Positions 52,196 to 62,500 of a stretch of 62,854 nucleotides of DNA are shown piece by piece; the stretch's first letter is position 1, and every line of letters begins with the position of its first letter. Source of the DNA: Thermoanaerobaculum sp. (GTDB lineage: Bacteria > Acidobacteriota > Thermoanaerobaculia > Multivoradales > UBA5704); contig JAJKHS010000140.1 in the NCBI GenBank assembly GCA_021154885.1, positions 1 to 62,854 on the forward strand. Direction: 5' to 3'. The notes under the pieces are model-generated. The model saw only the letters and a program-made list of their open reading frames with translations, had not been told where the DNA came from and did no database searches. Both the position numbers and the translations under genes were made by a program.

Positions 52196-55100
52196 GCGTC
52201 GCGGACCGCCTCGCCTCGCTGACTCCCGAGCAGCGGGCCCTGTTCGAGGCCCTGCGCGAGAAACAACGCCAAGCAGTGCCTGTCGCGCCGCCCCCCATCG
52301 AGCGGGTGAGCGGTCCGCGCGGCGTGGGCGACTGGCCCCTGACCTTCGACCAGGAGCGGCTCTGGTTCCTCTACCTGCTCGATCCGGCGAGCAGCTCCTA
52401 CAACATGATCACGGCCACGCGGCTGGCGGGCGATCTCGACGCCGCGGCGCTGGAGGCGGCCCTCGACGGCACTCTCGACCGCCACGGCGCCTGGCGCACC
52501 ACCTTCCCGCTGGTCGACGGCCGGCCGGTGCAGCGGGTGGCGCCAGAGCTGCGGCTGCGGTTGCCGCTGGTGGACCTGGGGGGCCTGCCGCCCGAGCGCC
52601 GCGAGGCCGCGGTCCTGGCCCTCGCGCACGAGGACGCCCGGCGCCCCTTCTCCCTGGAGCGCGGACCGCTGGTACGGGCGACCCTGGCGCGGCTCTCGCC
52701 GCGCGAGCACGTGTGCATCCTGACGGTCCACCACATCGTCAGCGACCTGGTCAGCTTCCAGCTCTTCTGGGGCGAGCTGGCTCTGCTCTACTCGTCCCTG
52801 CCGTCCTTGCTGTCCCTGCCGTCCCTTCCCATCCAATTCGTCGACTTCGCCGTCTGGCAACGCCGCTGGCTGCAAGGCGAGGTCCTCCAGCAGGAGCTCG
52901 ACTGGTGGCGCGAGCAGCTCCGCGGCTTCCCCCTGGTGCTCGACCTCCCCGGCGACCGCCCCCGGCCGCCAGAGCAGACGTCGCGCGGCGGCCGCCAGCC
53001 CGTATTCCTCGACGCGGCGCTGACGGAGGCCCTGCGGACCCTGGCGCGGCGCGAGGGGGTGACGCGGTTCATGGCCGTCCTCGCCCTCTCCGCGGCCCTG
53101 TTCCACCGCCTCTCGGGCCAGGAACGGCTGATCGTCGGCACCATCAACGCCAACCGCAGCCGGCCCGAGGTGGCTCCCCTCCTCGGCTTCTTCGTCACCC
53201 AGCTTCCCCTGGCCGTGGACCTGGCGGGCGATCCCACGTTCCGCGAGCTGCTCGGCCGGGCGCGGGCCGCGGCCCTGGGCGCCTTCGCCCACCAGCACCT
53301 GCCGTTCGGCAAGCTGGTGGAGGCCCTGCAGCCGGAGCGGGACGCCAGCCGCATGCCCGTGGTCCAGACCGTGGTGCAGCTCCTCGAGGCTCACGGCGGC
53401 GGCGGCGAGCCGCGGCTGGGGAGCCTCGCCCTGGAGAGCCTCGAGATCGACAACGGCAGCGCCGCCTACGACCTGATGTTCGGCCTCGTCGAGCACGCGG
53501 ACCACGTCGCCGGCCCCGTCGAGTACAACGCCGACCTCTTCGATCGCACCACCGTGGCCCGCATGGCCGAGGGGCTCGCCGCCCTGCTGGACGCCGCGGC
53601 CGCCGATCCCGGCCTGCGTCTGTCGGCGCTGCCGGCGTTCACCTCCCCGGCCCGCCACCAGATGCTCGCTGAGTGGAACGCCACCGCGGTCTCCCACCCC
53701 TCCGGCGAGAGCCTCCACGAGCTGGTCGAGGCCCAGGTGGACCGCACGCCGGAGGCCGTGGCCGTGACTTTCGAGGGCGCGAGCCTCTCCTACCGCGAGC
53801 TCGACCGCGCCGCCAACCGCCTCGCCCGGCGCCTGCGGTCGCTGGGCGTGGGCCCGGAGGTGCGGGTGGGCGTCCGCCTGGAGCGCTCGCTGGAGATGGT
53901 GGTGGCCCTGCTCGCCGTCCTCAAGGCGGGTGGCGCCTGGGTGCCCGTCGATCCCGCGAGCCCGGCCGAGCGCCTCGCCCTGCTCCTGGAGGAGGCGGAC
54001 GTGCGCCTGGTGCTGACCCCGGAGCGGCTGGGCGGGGAGGGGGCCGCGGAGCGCCTGCCGAGCGGCGTCAGCTCCGCCTGCGCCATCACCGCGGGCAACG
54101 CCGCCTACGTCATCTTCACCTCCGGCTCCACCGGCCGGCCCAAGGGGGTGGTCAACACCCATGGCGGCATCCGCAACCGGCTGCTGTGGATGCAGGAGGC
54201 CTACGGGCTGGGAGCGCACGACCGGGTGCTGCAGAAGACCCCGCTCGGCTTCGACGTCTCGGTCTGGGAATTCTTCTGGCCGCTGATGACGGGCGCGCGG
54301 CTGGTGATGGCCCTGCCCGGCGGCCACCAGGACCCGGCCTACCTGGTGCGGACGATCGCGGCAGAGGGGGTGACGACCGTGCACTTCGTCCCCTCCATGC
54401 TCCAGGCGTTCCTGGAGGAGCCGGACCTCGCGGCGCGCCTCCCCTCGCTCCGGCGGATCATCGCCAGCGGCGAGGCCCTCTCCCTGGAGCTGCGGCAGCG
54501 CTGCCTGGCGCGCCTGCCCGGCGTCGAGCTGCACAACCTCTACGGCCCCACCGAGGCCGCCGTGGACGTGACGTCCTGGGACTGCCGCGCCGCGGCCGGC
54601 GCGCGGGTGCCCATCGGCCGGCCGGTGGCCAACACCCGCATCCACCTGCTGGACCGCGAGCGGCGGCCCGTCCCCCTCGGCGCCGCGGGCGAGCTGTGCA
54701 TCGGCGGCGTACAGCTCGCCCGCGGCTATCTCGGCCGGCCGGACCTCACGGCCGGGAGCTTCGTCCCCGACGCCGTGAGCGGCCTCGCCGGCGAGCGCCT
54801 CTATCGCACGGGGGACCTGGCGCGATGGCTGCCGGACGGCGCTCTCGAATACCTGGGCCGGCTCGACTTCCAGGTCAAGGTGCGGGGCTTCCGCGTCGAG
54901 CCGGGCGAGATCGAGGCCGCCCTGGCCGCCCTGCCGGGAGTGCGCCAGGCGACGGTACTGCTGCGCGAGGACCGCCCCGGCGACCGCCGGCTGGTGGCCT
55001 ACGTGACCCCCGAAGGGCTTGCCACCTCGGTCGCCGGGCTGCGCGACGGCCTGCGCCGGCGCCTGCCCGAGCCGCTGGTCCCCGCCGCCTTCGTGGCGCT

Positions 55101-58100
55101 GCCGGCGCTGCCCCTCAACGCCAGCGGCAAGGTGGACCGCCGAGCCCTCGCCGGCCCCGGATTCCGTCCCGGCCAGGAGGAGGCTGTCGAATCGGACGTA
55201 GAGCCAGGCACTGAGCTGGAGCGGGAGATCGCCGCTCTCTGGGCCGACGTGCTGGGGGTCGAGCGTGTGGTCGGCGCGCGGCGGAGCTTCTTCGACCTCG
55301 GGGGGCACTCGCTGCTCGCCACCCAGCTCGTGATGCGGCTCCGGGAGGCCCTCGGCGTCGAGCTGCCGCTGCGCGCGATCTTCCAGGCGCCCACCGTGGC
55401 GGCCCAGGCGCGGCTCGTCGAACAGGCCCGGGCGGGCGGCGATTCGCACCGCGCCCGGCCGCCCATTGCCCGCGTCTCCCGGGACAGCCGGGACGGCGAC
55501 CTGCCCCTCTCCTTCGCCCAGGAGCGCCTCTGGTTCCTCGACCAGCTCACCCCGGGGAGCCCGGCCTACAACGTGCCCGCGGCCTTCGACGTGCGGGGCG
55601 CGCTCGACGTGCCCGCCCTGGAGCGGGCTTTCGCCGCAGTCGTGCGCCGCCACGAGGTGCTGCGCACGTCGTTCCCGTGCCGCGGCGCGCGCCCCGTCCA
55701 GGAGATCGCGGCGCCTTCAGGCTGGACCCTGCCGGTCGAGGATTTCTCTCCGACCGCCGCAGCCGAAGAGGCCCTGCGGCCGTTCGACCTCGCCCGCGGG
55801 CCGCTGCTGCGCACCCGCCTGCTGCGGATCACCCCCGAGCATCACGTGCTCCTCGTCACCGTCCACCATGTCGCCGCGGACCTGTGGGGGGTCGGGGTGC
55901 TGATCCGTGAGGTGGCCGAAATCTATGCCGGAGCGGATCTCCCCGAGCTGCCCGTGCAGTATGCCGACTTCGCCGTCTGGCAGCGGGAGTGGCTGAACGG
56001 CGCGGAGCTGGAACGCCAGCTCGCCTTCTGGCGGCGGGAGCTGGCAGGCGCGCCGCCCGCCCTGGAGCTGCCCACCGACCGGCCGCGGCCCCCCGTCGAG
56101 AGCTTCCGCGGCGCCAGCCTGCCGCTGGCCCTCGGGAGCGAGCTGAGCCGCGGTCTCCAGGCCCTGGGCCGGGCCCGGGGCGCCACGCCCTTCATGACGA
56201 TGACCGCCGCCCTCGGCGTCCTCCTCTCGCGCTGGACGGGCCAGGACGACGTCGTGCTGGGCTCGCCCATCGCCAACCGCCCGGCGCCCGAGCTCGCGGG
56301 GCTGATCGGCATGTTCGTCAACACCCTGGCGCTGCGCGTGCGGCTCGCCGGGGCCGCCAGCTTCGAGGATCTGCTCGCCCGGGTGCGGCGCACCTGCCTC
56401 GACGCCTTCGAGCACCAGGACCTCCCCTTCGAGCGTCTGGTCGAGGAGCTGAAGCCGCGTCGCGATCTGTCGCGGCACCCGCTGTTCCAGGCCGCCCTGG
56501 CCTTTCAGAACGTGCGCCTCACCGCCCTGGAGGTGCCGGGCCTCGTGCTCGAGCCCCTGAGCGTCGCGAGCGCCACCACCAAGTTCGACCTCACCTTCAC
56601 CCTGTTCGAGGCGGAGGACGGGCTCGCCGGCCAGGTGGAGTACGCCACCGACCTGTTCGACGCCGCCACCGTCGAGCGCCTGCTGGGGCACCTGCGCAAC
56701 CTGCTGGCCGGGATCGCCGCAGTGCCCGGCACTCTCCTGGAGGACCTGCCGCTGCTGGGCGAAGGGGAGCGCCGGCAGATCCTCTCCGAGTGGAGCGGCG
56801 CCGCGCCGGCCTTCCCGCGCCAGGCGACGATCCACGGCCTGTTCGCCGGGCAGGCGGCGCGGACGCCGGACGCCGTCGCGGTCGTCCTCGGCGACGCGGC
56901 GCTGACCTACGCCGGGCTCGCGGCGCGCGCCGGCCGCGTCGCCGCCCGTCTGCGGCGCCGCGGGATATTGCCCGAGACGCGGGTGGCGGTGACGGGCGAG
57001 CGGTCGCTCGACCTCGTCGCGAGCCTGCTCGGCATCCTCCAGGCCGGCTGCGCCTACCTGCCGCTGGACCCCGAGCTCCCGCCGGAGCGCCGGGCCTTCC
57101 TCCTCGCCGATGCCGGAGCCGTGCCGCTGCCACAGGAGGAGGAGGACGAGGCGGACGACGAAGGCACGGCGTTCCCGCCGCCGCCCGTCGCCCCGGACCA
57201 GCTCGCCTACGTGACCTACACCTCGGGCTCGACCGGCACACCCAAGGGGGTCGCCGTCACCCACCGCAACGTCGTCAGGCTGGTCCGGGGCTCCGGCTTC
57301 GCCCACCTGGGGCCGGAGGAGACGTTCCTGCAGCTCGCCCCCCTGGCCTTCGACGCCGCGACGCTGGAGATCTGGGCGCCGCTCCTGAACGGCGGGCGCC
57401 TGGTCCTGTTCCCCGGCCGCCGCGCGTCGCTGGACGAGATCGGCGAGGCCATCGCCCGCCACGGCGTGACCACCCTCTGGCTCACCGCCGGCCTCTTCCA
57501 CCAGATGGTGGACGAGCGGCCGCAGGCCCTGCGCCCCCTGCGCCAGCTCCTGGCCGGCGGCGACGTGCTGTCGCCCGCGCACGTGCGCCGGGCCCTGGAG
57601 GCCCTGCCCGGCGTCGCGCTGATCAACGGCTACGGCCCGACGGAGAACACGACGTTCACGGCCTGCCGGACCCTGGTCTCTGCCGACGTCGCAGATGGCG
57701 CCGGGCCGGTGCCCATCGGCCGCCCCATCGGAGGCACGCGGGTCTACGTGCTCGACGCGGCCCTGCGGCCGGTGCCGGAGGGGGTCTGGGGCGAGCTGTT
57801 CGCGGGCGGCGACGGCGTGGCTCGCGGCTATCTCGGCCGGCCGGAGCTGACGGCGGAGCGGTTCCTCCCCGATCCCTTCGGTCCGCGGCCGGGCGGCCGC
57901 CTCTATCGCACGGGCGACCTCGTCCGCTGGCGAGCGGGCGTGCTGGAGTTCCTCGGCCGGCGCGACGGCCAGGTGAAGATAAGGGGGCACCGGATCGAGC
58001 TGGGCGAGGTCGAGGCGGCGCTGACCGCCCATCCGGCCGTGGGCGAGGCGGTGGTGGCAGTTGCCGCGGTGCGCGAGGACCGGCCCGGGGACCGCCGGCT

Positions 58101-59562
58101 GGTGGCCTATGTGACGGCCGCCTCCGAGCTTGTGCCTGATACTGCGCCCGACGCTGGGGAGCTGCGCCGCCACCTGGCCTCCCGGCTCCCCGAGCCTTAT
58201 ATCCCCACGGTCTTCGTGCTCCTCGACCGTCTCCCCCTGACGCCCAACGGCAAGGTGGACCGCCGGGCGCTGCCCGCTCCGGAGGGCACCGCCGCGGCGC
58301 AGTCCCACGTGCCTCCCGAGACGCCGGTGGAGGAGTGGCTGACGGCGGTCTGCGCCGAGGTGCTGGGCCTGGAGAGCGCCGAGCGTGTGAGTGTGTGCGA
58401 CAACTTCTTCGCCCTCGGCGGCCACTCCCTCCTCGCCACTCGATTCGTCGCCCGGCTGCGGGAGCTGTACGGCCTCGACGTGTCCCTCCAGATGGTGTTC
58501 GACGCCGCCGACCTGCGCGACCTCGGGGACCGCATCGTGGAGCGCGAGCTGGCGGCGGCGGACGGCTCCCTGCCGGCCGATGATCCGGTCCAGGCGCTCC
58601 AGCCGATCCCGCAGTCATCCGCCGTCCTCCCCCTGTCCCAGGCTCCCTACGAGCCCCCGGAGACGCCGGTCGAGGAGCTCCTGGCGGCGGTCTGCGCCGA
58701 GGTGCTGGGCATCGAGCGCGTGGGCGTGCATGACAACTTCTTCGCCCTCGGCGGCCACTCCCTCCTCGCCACTCAGCTCGTGGCCCGGCTGCGGGACCGC
58801 TACAACCTCGACGTACCCGTCCAGATGGTGTTCGACGCCGCCGACCTGCGCGACCTCGCGGACCGCATCATGGAGCGCGAGTTGGGGGAGGCAGCGCTCC
58901 AGCCGCTCCCGCCGCTCGCCGCCGCCCCTCCCGTGTCCCCGGCGACCTACGAGCCCCCGGAGACGCCGGTGGAGGAAGCGCTGACGGCGGCCTGCGCCGA
59001 GGTGCTGGGACTGGAGCGCACGGGGGTGCGCGACAACTTCTTCGCCCTCGGCGGCCACTCCCTGCTCGCCACCCAGCTCCTGGCCCGGCTGCGCGAGCGC
59101 TACAGCCTCGACGTGCCCCTGCAGATGGTCTTCGACGCCGCCGACCTGCGCGACCTCGCGGACCGCATCGTGGAGCGCGAGCTGGCGGCGGCGGACGCCC
59201 CCCCGCCGGCTGATTCCTCCGTCCAGTCGATCCCGCCGCCCTTCGCCGTCCTTTCCGAGTCCCTGGCGCCCTACGAGCCGCCGGAGACGCCGGTGGAGGA
59301 GGCGCTGGCGGCGGTCTGCACCGAGGTGCTGGGTATCGAGCGCGTGGGGATGCGCGACAACTTCTTCCTCCTGGGCGGCCACTCCCTTCTCGCCACCCAG
59401 CTCGTGGCCCGGCTGCGCGAGCGCTACGACCTCGACGTGCCCGTGCAGACGGTGTTCGACGCCGCCGACCTGCGCGACCTCGCGGATCGTATCCTGGAGC
59501 GCGAGCTGGCGGCGGCGGACGGCGAGCTGCTGGCCGAGATCCTGGACCAGGAGGGCGGATGA
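52192..59562 (+). CDS. NRPS: C-A(Ser)-PCP-C-A(Val)-PCP-PCP-PCP-PCP
   Basis: 2456 aa. ATG 52192 overlaps the previous stop (ATGA). Residues 1-25 carry the docking-like LASLTPEQRALFEALREKQ. C (about 48-490, HHIVSDLV), A (500-985) with signature DVWHISLVDK (serine), PCP (Ser near 1040), C (1105-1530, HHVAADLW), A (1565-2025) with signature DALWLGGTFK (valine). Then four consecutive carrier domains with phosphopantetheine serines at about 2079, 2190, 2290 and 2398, each in GGHSLL. The three extra copies share linker YEPPETPVEE and most of their sequence, so they arose by recent tandem duplication. There is no thioesterase. It adds Ser and Val; the carriers may raise flux or hold chains for trans-acting enzymes. 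Confidence 0.95.
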   Translation: MSVADRLASLTPEQRALFEALREKQRQAVPVAPPPIERVSGPRGVGDWPLTFDQERLWFLYLLDPASSSYNMITATRLAGDLDAAALEAALDGTLDRHGAWRTTFPLVDGRPVQRVAPELRLRLPLVDLGGLPPERREAAVLALAHEDARRPFSLERGPLVRATLARLSPREHVCILTVHHIVSDLVSFQLFWGELALLYSSLPSLLSLPSLPIQFVDFAVWQRRWLQGEVLQQELDWWREQLRGFPLVLDLPGDRPRPPEQTSRGGRQPVFLDAALTEALRTLARREGVTRFMAVLALSAALFHRLSGQERLIVGTINANRSRPEVAPLLGFFVTQLPLAVDLAGDPTFRELLGRARAAALGAFAHQHLPFGKLVEALQPERDASRMPVVQTVVQLLEAHGGGGEPRLGSLALESLEIDNGSAAYDLMFGLVEHADHVAGPVEYNADLFDRTTVARMAEGLAALLDAAAADPGLRLSALPAFTSPARHQMLAEWNATAVSHPSGESLHELVEAQVDRTPEAVAVTFEGASLSYRELDRAANRLARRLRSLGVGPEVRVGVRLERSLEMVVALLAVLKAGGAWVPVDPASPAERLALLLEEADVRLVLTPERLGGEGAAERLPSGVSSACAITAGNAAYVIFTSGSTGRPKGVVNTHGGIRNRLLWMQEAYGLGAHDRVLQKTPLGFDVSVWEFFWPLMTGARLVMALPGGHQDPAYLVRTIAAEGVTTVHFVPSMLQAFLEEPDLAARLPSLRRIIASGEALSLELRQRCLARLPGVELHNLYGPTEAAVDVTSWDCRAAAGARVPIGRPVANTRIHLLDRERRPVPLGAAGELCIGGVQLARGYLGRPDLTAGSFVPDAVSGLAGERLYRTGDLARWLPDGALEYLGRLDFQVKVRGFRVEPGEIEAALAALPGVRQATVLLREDRPGDRRLVAYVTPEGLATSVAGLRDGLRRRLPEPLVPAAFVALPALPLNASGKVDRRALAGPGFRPGQEEAVESDVEPGTELEREIAALWADVLGVERVVGARRSFFDLGGHSLLATQLVMRLREALGVELPLRAIFQAPTVAAQARLVEQARAGGDSHRARPPIARVSRDSRDGDLPLSFAQERLWFLDQLTPGSPAYNVPAAFDVRGALDVPALERAFAAVVRRHEVLRTSFPCRGARPVQEIAAPSGWTLPVEDFSPTAAAEEALRPFDLARGPLLRTRLLRITPEHHVLLVTVHHVAADLWGVGVLIREVAEIYAGADLPELPVQYADFAVWQREWLNGAELERQLAFWRRELAGAPPALELPTDRPRPPVESFRGASLPLALGSELSRGLQALGRARGATPFMTMTAALGVLLSRWTGQDDVVLGSPIANRPAPELAGLIGMFVNTLALRVRLAGAASFEDLLARVRRTCLDAFEHQDLPFERLVEELKPRRDLSRHPLFQAALAFQNVRLTALEVPGLVLEPLSVASATTKFDLTFTLFEAEDGLAGQVEYATDLFDAATVERLLGHLRNLLAGIAAVPGTLLEDLPLLGEGERRQILSEWSGAAPAFPRQATIHGLFAGQAARTPDAVAVVLGDAALTYAGLAARAGRVAARLRRRGILPETRVAVTGERSLDLVASLLGILQAGCAYLPLDPELPPERRAFLLADAGAVPLPQEEEDEADDEGTAFPPPPVAPDQLAYVTYTSGSTGTPKGVAVTHRNVVRLVRGSGFAHLGPEETFLQLAPLAFDAATLEIWAPLLNGGRLVLFPGRRASLDEIGEAIARHGVTTLWLTAGLFHQMVDERPQALRPLRQLLAGGDVLSPAHVRRALEALPGVALINGYGPTENTTFTACRTLVSADVADGAGPVPIGRPIGGTRVYVLDAALRPVPEGVWGELFAGGDGVARGYLGRPELTAERFLPDPFGPRPGGRLYRTGDLVRWRAGVLEFLGRRDGQVKIRGHRIELGEVEAALTAHPAVGEAVVAVAAVREDRPGDRRLVAYVTAASELVPDTAPDAGELRRHLASRLPEPYIPTVFVLLDRLPLTPNGKVDRRALPAPEGTAAAQSHVPPETPVEEWLTAVCAEVLGLESAERVSVCDNFFALGGHSLLATRFVARLRELYGLDVSLQMVFDAADLRDLGDRIVERELAAADGSLPADDPVQALQPIPQSSAVLPLSQAPYEPPETPVEELLAAVCAEVLGIERVGVHDNFFALGGHSLLATQLVARLRDRYNLDVPVQMVFDAADLRDLADRIMERELGEAALQPLPPLAAAPPVSPATYEPPETPVEEALTAACAEVLGLERTGVRDNFFALGGHSLLATQLLARLRERYSLDVPLQMVFDAADLRDLADRIVERELAAADAPPPADSSVQSIPPPFAVLSESLAPYEPPETPVEEALAAVCTEVLGIERVGMRDNFFLLGGHSLLATQLVARLRERYDLDVPVQTVFDAADLRDLADRILERELAAADGELLAEILDQEGG
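52794..52827. repeat. Reverse-orientation GTCCCTGCN 9-bp repeat in C domain
   Basis: Reads SSLPSLLSLPSLP, between the HHxxxD helix and the QFVDFAVWQRRWL motif of the first C domain of the Ser-Val protein. It belongs to the same 9-bp family as 41750-41781 but is read in another frame. Confidence 0.75.
55481..55495. repeat. Minimal GGGACAGCN repeat before the second C domain
   Basis: Two partial units read SRDSRDGD in the linker between PCP and C, the shortest recognised member of the family. Confidence 0.5.
58309..59537. repeat. Four tandem carrier-domain repeats (300-342 bp units)
   Basis: Corresponding linker positions are 58309, 58651, 58951 and 59275, giving periods of 342, 300 and 324 bp. 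The core of each unit, from DNFF(A/L)LGGHSLLAT to VFDAADLRDL, is nearly identical; linkers differ in length and composition. All four phosphopantetheine serines are kept. Confidence 0.95.
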
Positions 59563-62500
59563 GCGAGCCGCCGGCCGATCCGCACTGGGCCGGGCTCTCC
59601 CGCGCTGAGAAGGCGCGGCTGTTCGAGCGCCTGCGCGCCCGCAAGGGACTGCCGCTGGGGCCCGCCGCGAATGCCGCAGCCACTGCGGGCACAGGGGCCG
59701 ACGCCCCCATTCCGCGGCTCGTCCCGCGGCCGGACCCGCTCCCCCTCTCCTTCGCTCAGCAGCGGCTCTGGTTCCTCGACCGTCTCCATCCGGGCGATCC
59801 GTCCTACAACGTCCCCACCGTGCTGGAGATCGCGGGTCCCTTCCGCCCCGCGGCCCTGCGGCGCGCCCTGGCTGACCTCACGGACCGTCACGAGGCCCTG
59901 CGCACCACCTTCGCCGAGGTCGACGAGCGGCCGGTGCAGGTGGTGGCTCCCGCCCTCGCCGTGCCGCTGCCCGTCGTCGACCTCGCGGCCGTGCCGGAGC
60001 CCGCCCGCGGCGCGGAGACGGAGAGGATCGTGCGCGCCGAGGTGCTCCGGCCCTTCGACCTCGCGGCCGGGCCGCTGCTGCGCGCCCTGCTGGTGCGGTG
60101 GGAGCCGGAGCGCCACGTCGCCATCCTCGACCTCCACCACATCGTCTGCGACGGCTGGTCGCTCGGCGTGCTGGTGCGGGAGATGGCGGCCCTCTACGCG
60201 GCCGCGGCGGCGGACACCCCGGCCGCCCTGCCGCCATTGCCGCCGCTGCCCATTCAGTACGCCGACTTCGCCGTCTGGCAGCGCCAGTGGCTCCAGGGTC
60301 CGCGGCTGGAGCGGCAGCTCGCCTTCTGGCGCCAGCAACTGGCGGGCATCCAGCCCCTGCGCCTGCCCACCGACCGGCCACGCCCGCCCCGCCGCGGCTC
60401 CGCCGGCGGCGCCTGCCCCGTGGCGATCGAGCCCGCCGCCGCGGCGCGGCTCCAGGCCTTCGCCCGGGCGGAGCGGGCGACGCCGTTCATCGTCCTGCTC
60501 GCCGCCTGGCAGGCCCTCCTCGGCCGCCTCGCCGGCCAGGACGACGTCGCGGTGGGCACGCCCGTCGCCAACCGTACCCGCTCGGAGACGGCCGGCCTGA
60601 TCGGCTTCTTCGTCAATACCCTGGTGCTGCGGGGCGACCTGTCCGGCGATCCCACCTTCCGCGAGCTGGCCGGGCGGCTGCGCGCGGTGGCCCTCGCCGC
60701 CTTCGCCCACCAGGACCTCCCCTTCGAGCGCCTGGTCGAAGAGCTGCGCCTGGGGCGCAGCCGCACACCCCTCTTCCAGGCCCTCCTCGTCCTGCAGAAC
60801 GCGCCCGCGTCCGCGCTGGCCGCGGGGGATCTCGAGATGCGCGACCTCGAATTCCCCATTACCACCGCCAAGTTCGACCTCAGCCTCGTCATGATCGAGC
60901 TGCCGGACGGCCGCGGCTTCAAGGGGGTCCTGGAATACAGCGCCGAGCTGTTCGAGGCCACGACCGCCGAGCGCCTCGCCCGCGCCTTCGAGGTCCTGCT
61001 CGCCGCCGCCCTGGCGGATCCGGAACGGCGCCTCTCGGACCTCCCCCTGGCCGCCGCGGGCCTGCCCGAAGCCGGGCGCTCCGAGGCCGCTCCCGGCCCG
61101 GCGCCCCTCTCCTTCCCCCAGGAGCGCCTCTGGTTCCTCGACCGCCTCAAGCCGGGGACGGCCCTCTACAACATCCCCGGCCCCTTGCGCCTGCGGGGTC
61201 CCCTGGACGTCGCCGTGCTGGCCCGCTGCTTCGACGAGGTCCGGCGCCGCCATGCCGCGCTGCGCACCCGCTTCGCCGAGCACGACGGCACGGGAGTCCA
61301 GATCATCGATCCCTGGCAGCCCCGCTCGCTCCCCTCGCTCCCCTTAGTGGATCTCGGCGGCCTGCCGGAATCTTTGCGTCAGGACGAGGCCACACGGCTG
61401 ACCGAGGAGGAGACCGCCTGGCCCTTCGACCTCGGCCGCGGACCCCTCCTGCGCACCCTCCTGCTCCGGCTCTCCGGCGACGAGCACGCGCTGCTCCAGA
61501 CCGTGCACCACATCGTCTCGGACGGCTGGTCCGTCGAGGTGATGAAGCGCGAGCTGACCACCCTCTATGCGGCCTTCGCCGCCGGGCTGCCCTCCCCCCT
61601 GCCCGCCCTGCCCTGGCAGTACGCCGACTTCGCCCGCTGGCAGCGCCAGCGGCTGACGGGGGAGGAGACGGAGCGCCAGATCGCCTGGTGGCGCCAGCGG
61701 CTGGGCGACGATCCGCCGCCCCTCGACCTCCCCCTCGACCGGCCGCGCCCGCCCCTCCAGACCTTCCGCGGCGGCCGCGTCCAGCGCCGGCTGCCCGCGG
61801 ACCTGGCGGACGGCCTGCGCCGGCTGGCCGCCGGCGTCCGCGGCTCGCTGTTCATGGCCCTCCTCGCCGGCTTCGACCTGCTGCTCTCCCGCCTCAGTGG
61901 TCAGGACGACGTGCTGGTGGGTACGCCCGTGGCCGGCCGCGTCCGCACCGACCTGGAGGGGCTCATCGGCTGCTTCCTCAACACCCTGGTCCTGCGCGCC
62001 GACCTCTCCGGCAACCCCACCTTTCGGCAGCTCCTGGGCCGGGTGCGCGACGCGGCCGTGGGCGCCTACGCCCATCAGGAGGTGCCGTTCGAGAAGCTCC
62101 TCGCCGAGCTCAAGCCCCAGCGCGATCTGTCGCGCACCCCCCTCTTCCAGGTCTTCTTCAACCTGCTGAGCTTCCCCGACCTCGGGGCGACCCTGCCCGG
62201 AGGCCTCACGGTCGATCCCCTGCCGGGCGCCGAAGCCGAATCCAAGTTCGACCTCACCGTCTATGCCGCGGAGATCCCGGACGGCATCTTCCTCGACGTT
62301 GTCTACAACGCCGACCTGTTCGACGCCCCGCGCATGGAGGAGATGCTGCGCCAGCTCGCCGCCGTGCTGACCCAGGCGGTGGCATCCCCCGAGGCCCCCC
62401 TCGACCGCTTCTCCCTGCTCACCCCCGAGGCCGCGGCCCTGCTGCCAGATCCCACGGCGCCCCAGAGCGATGAGTGGGTGGGGGCCGTGCACGAGCTGTT

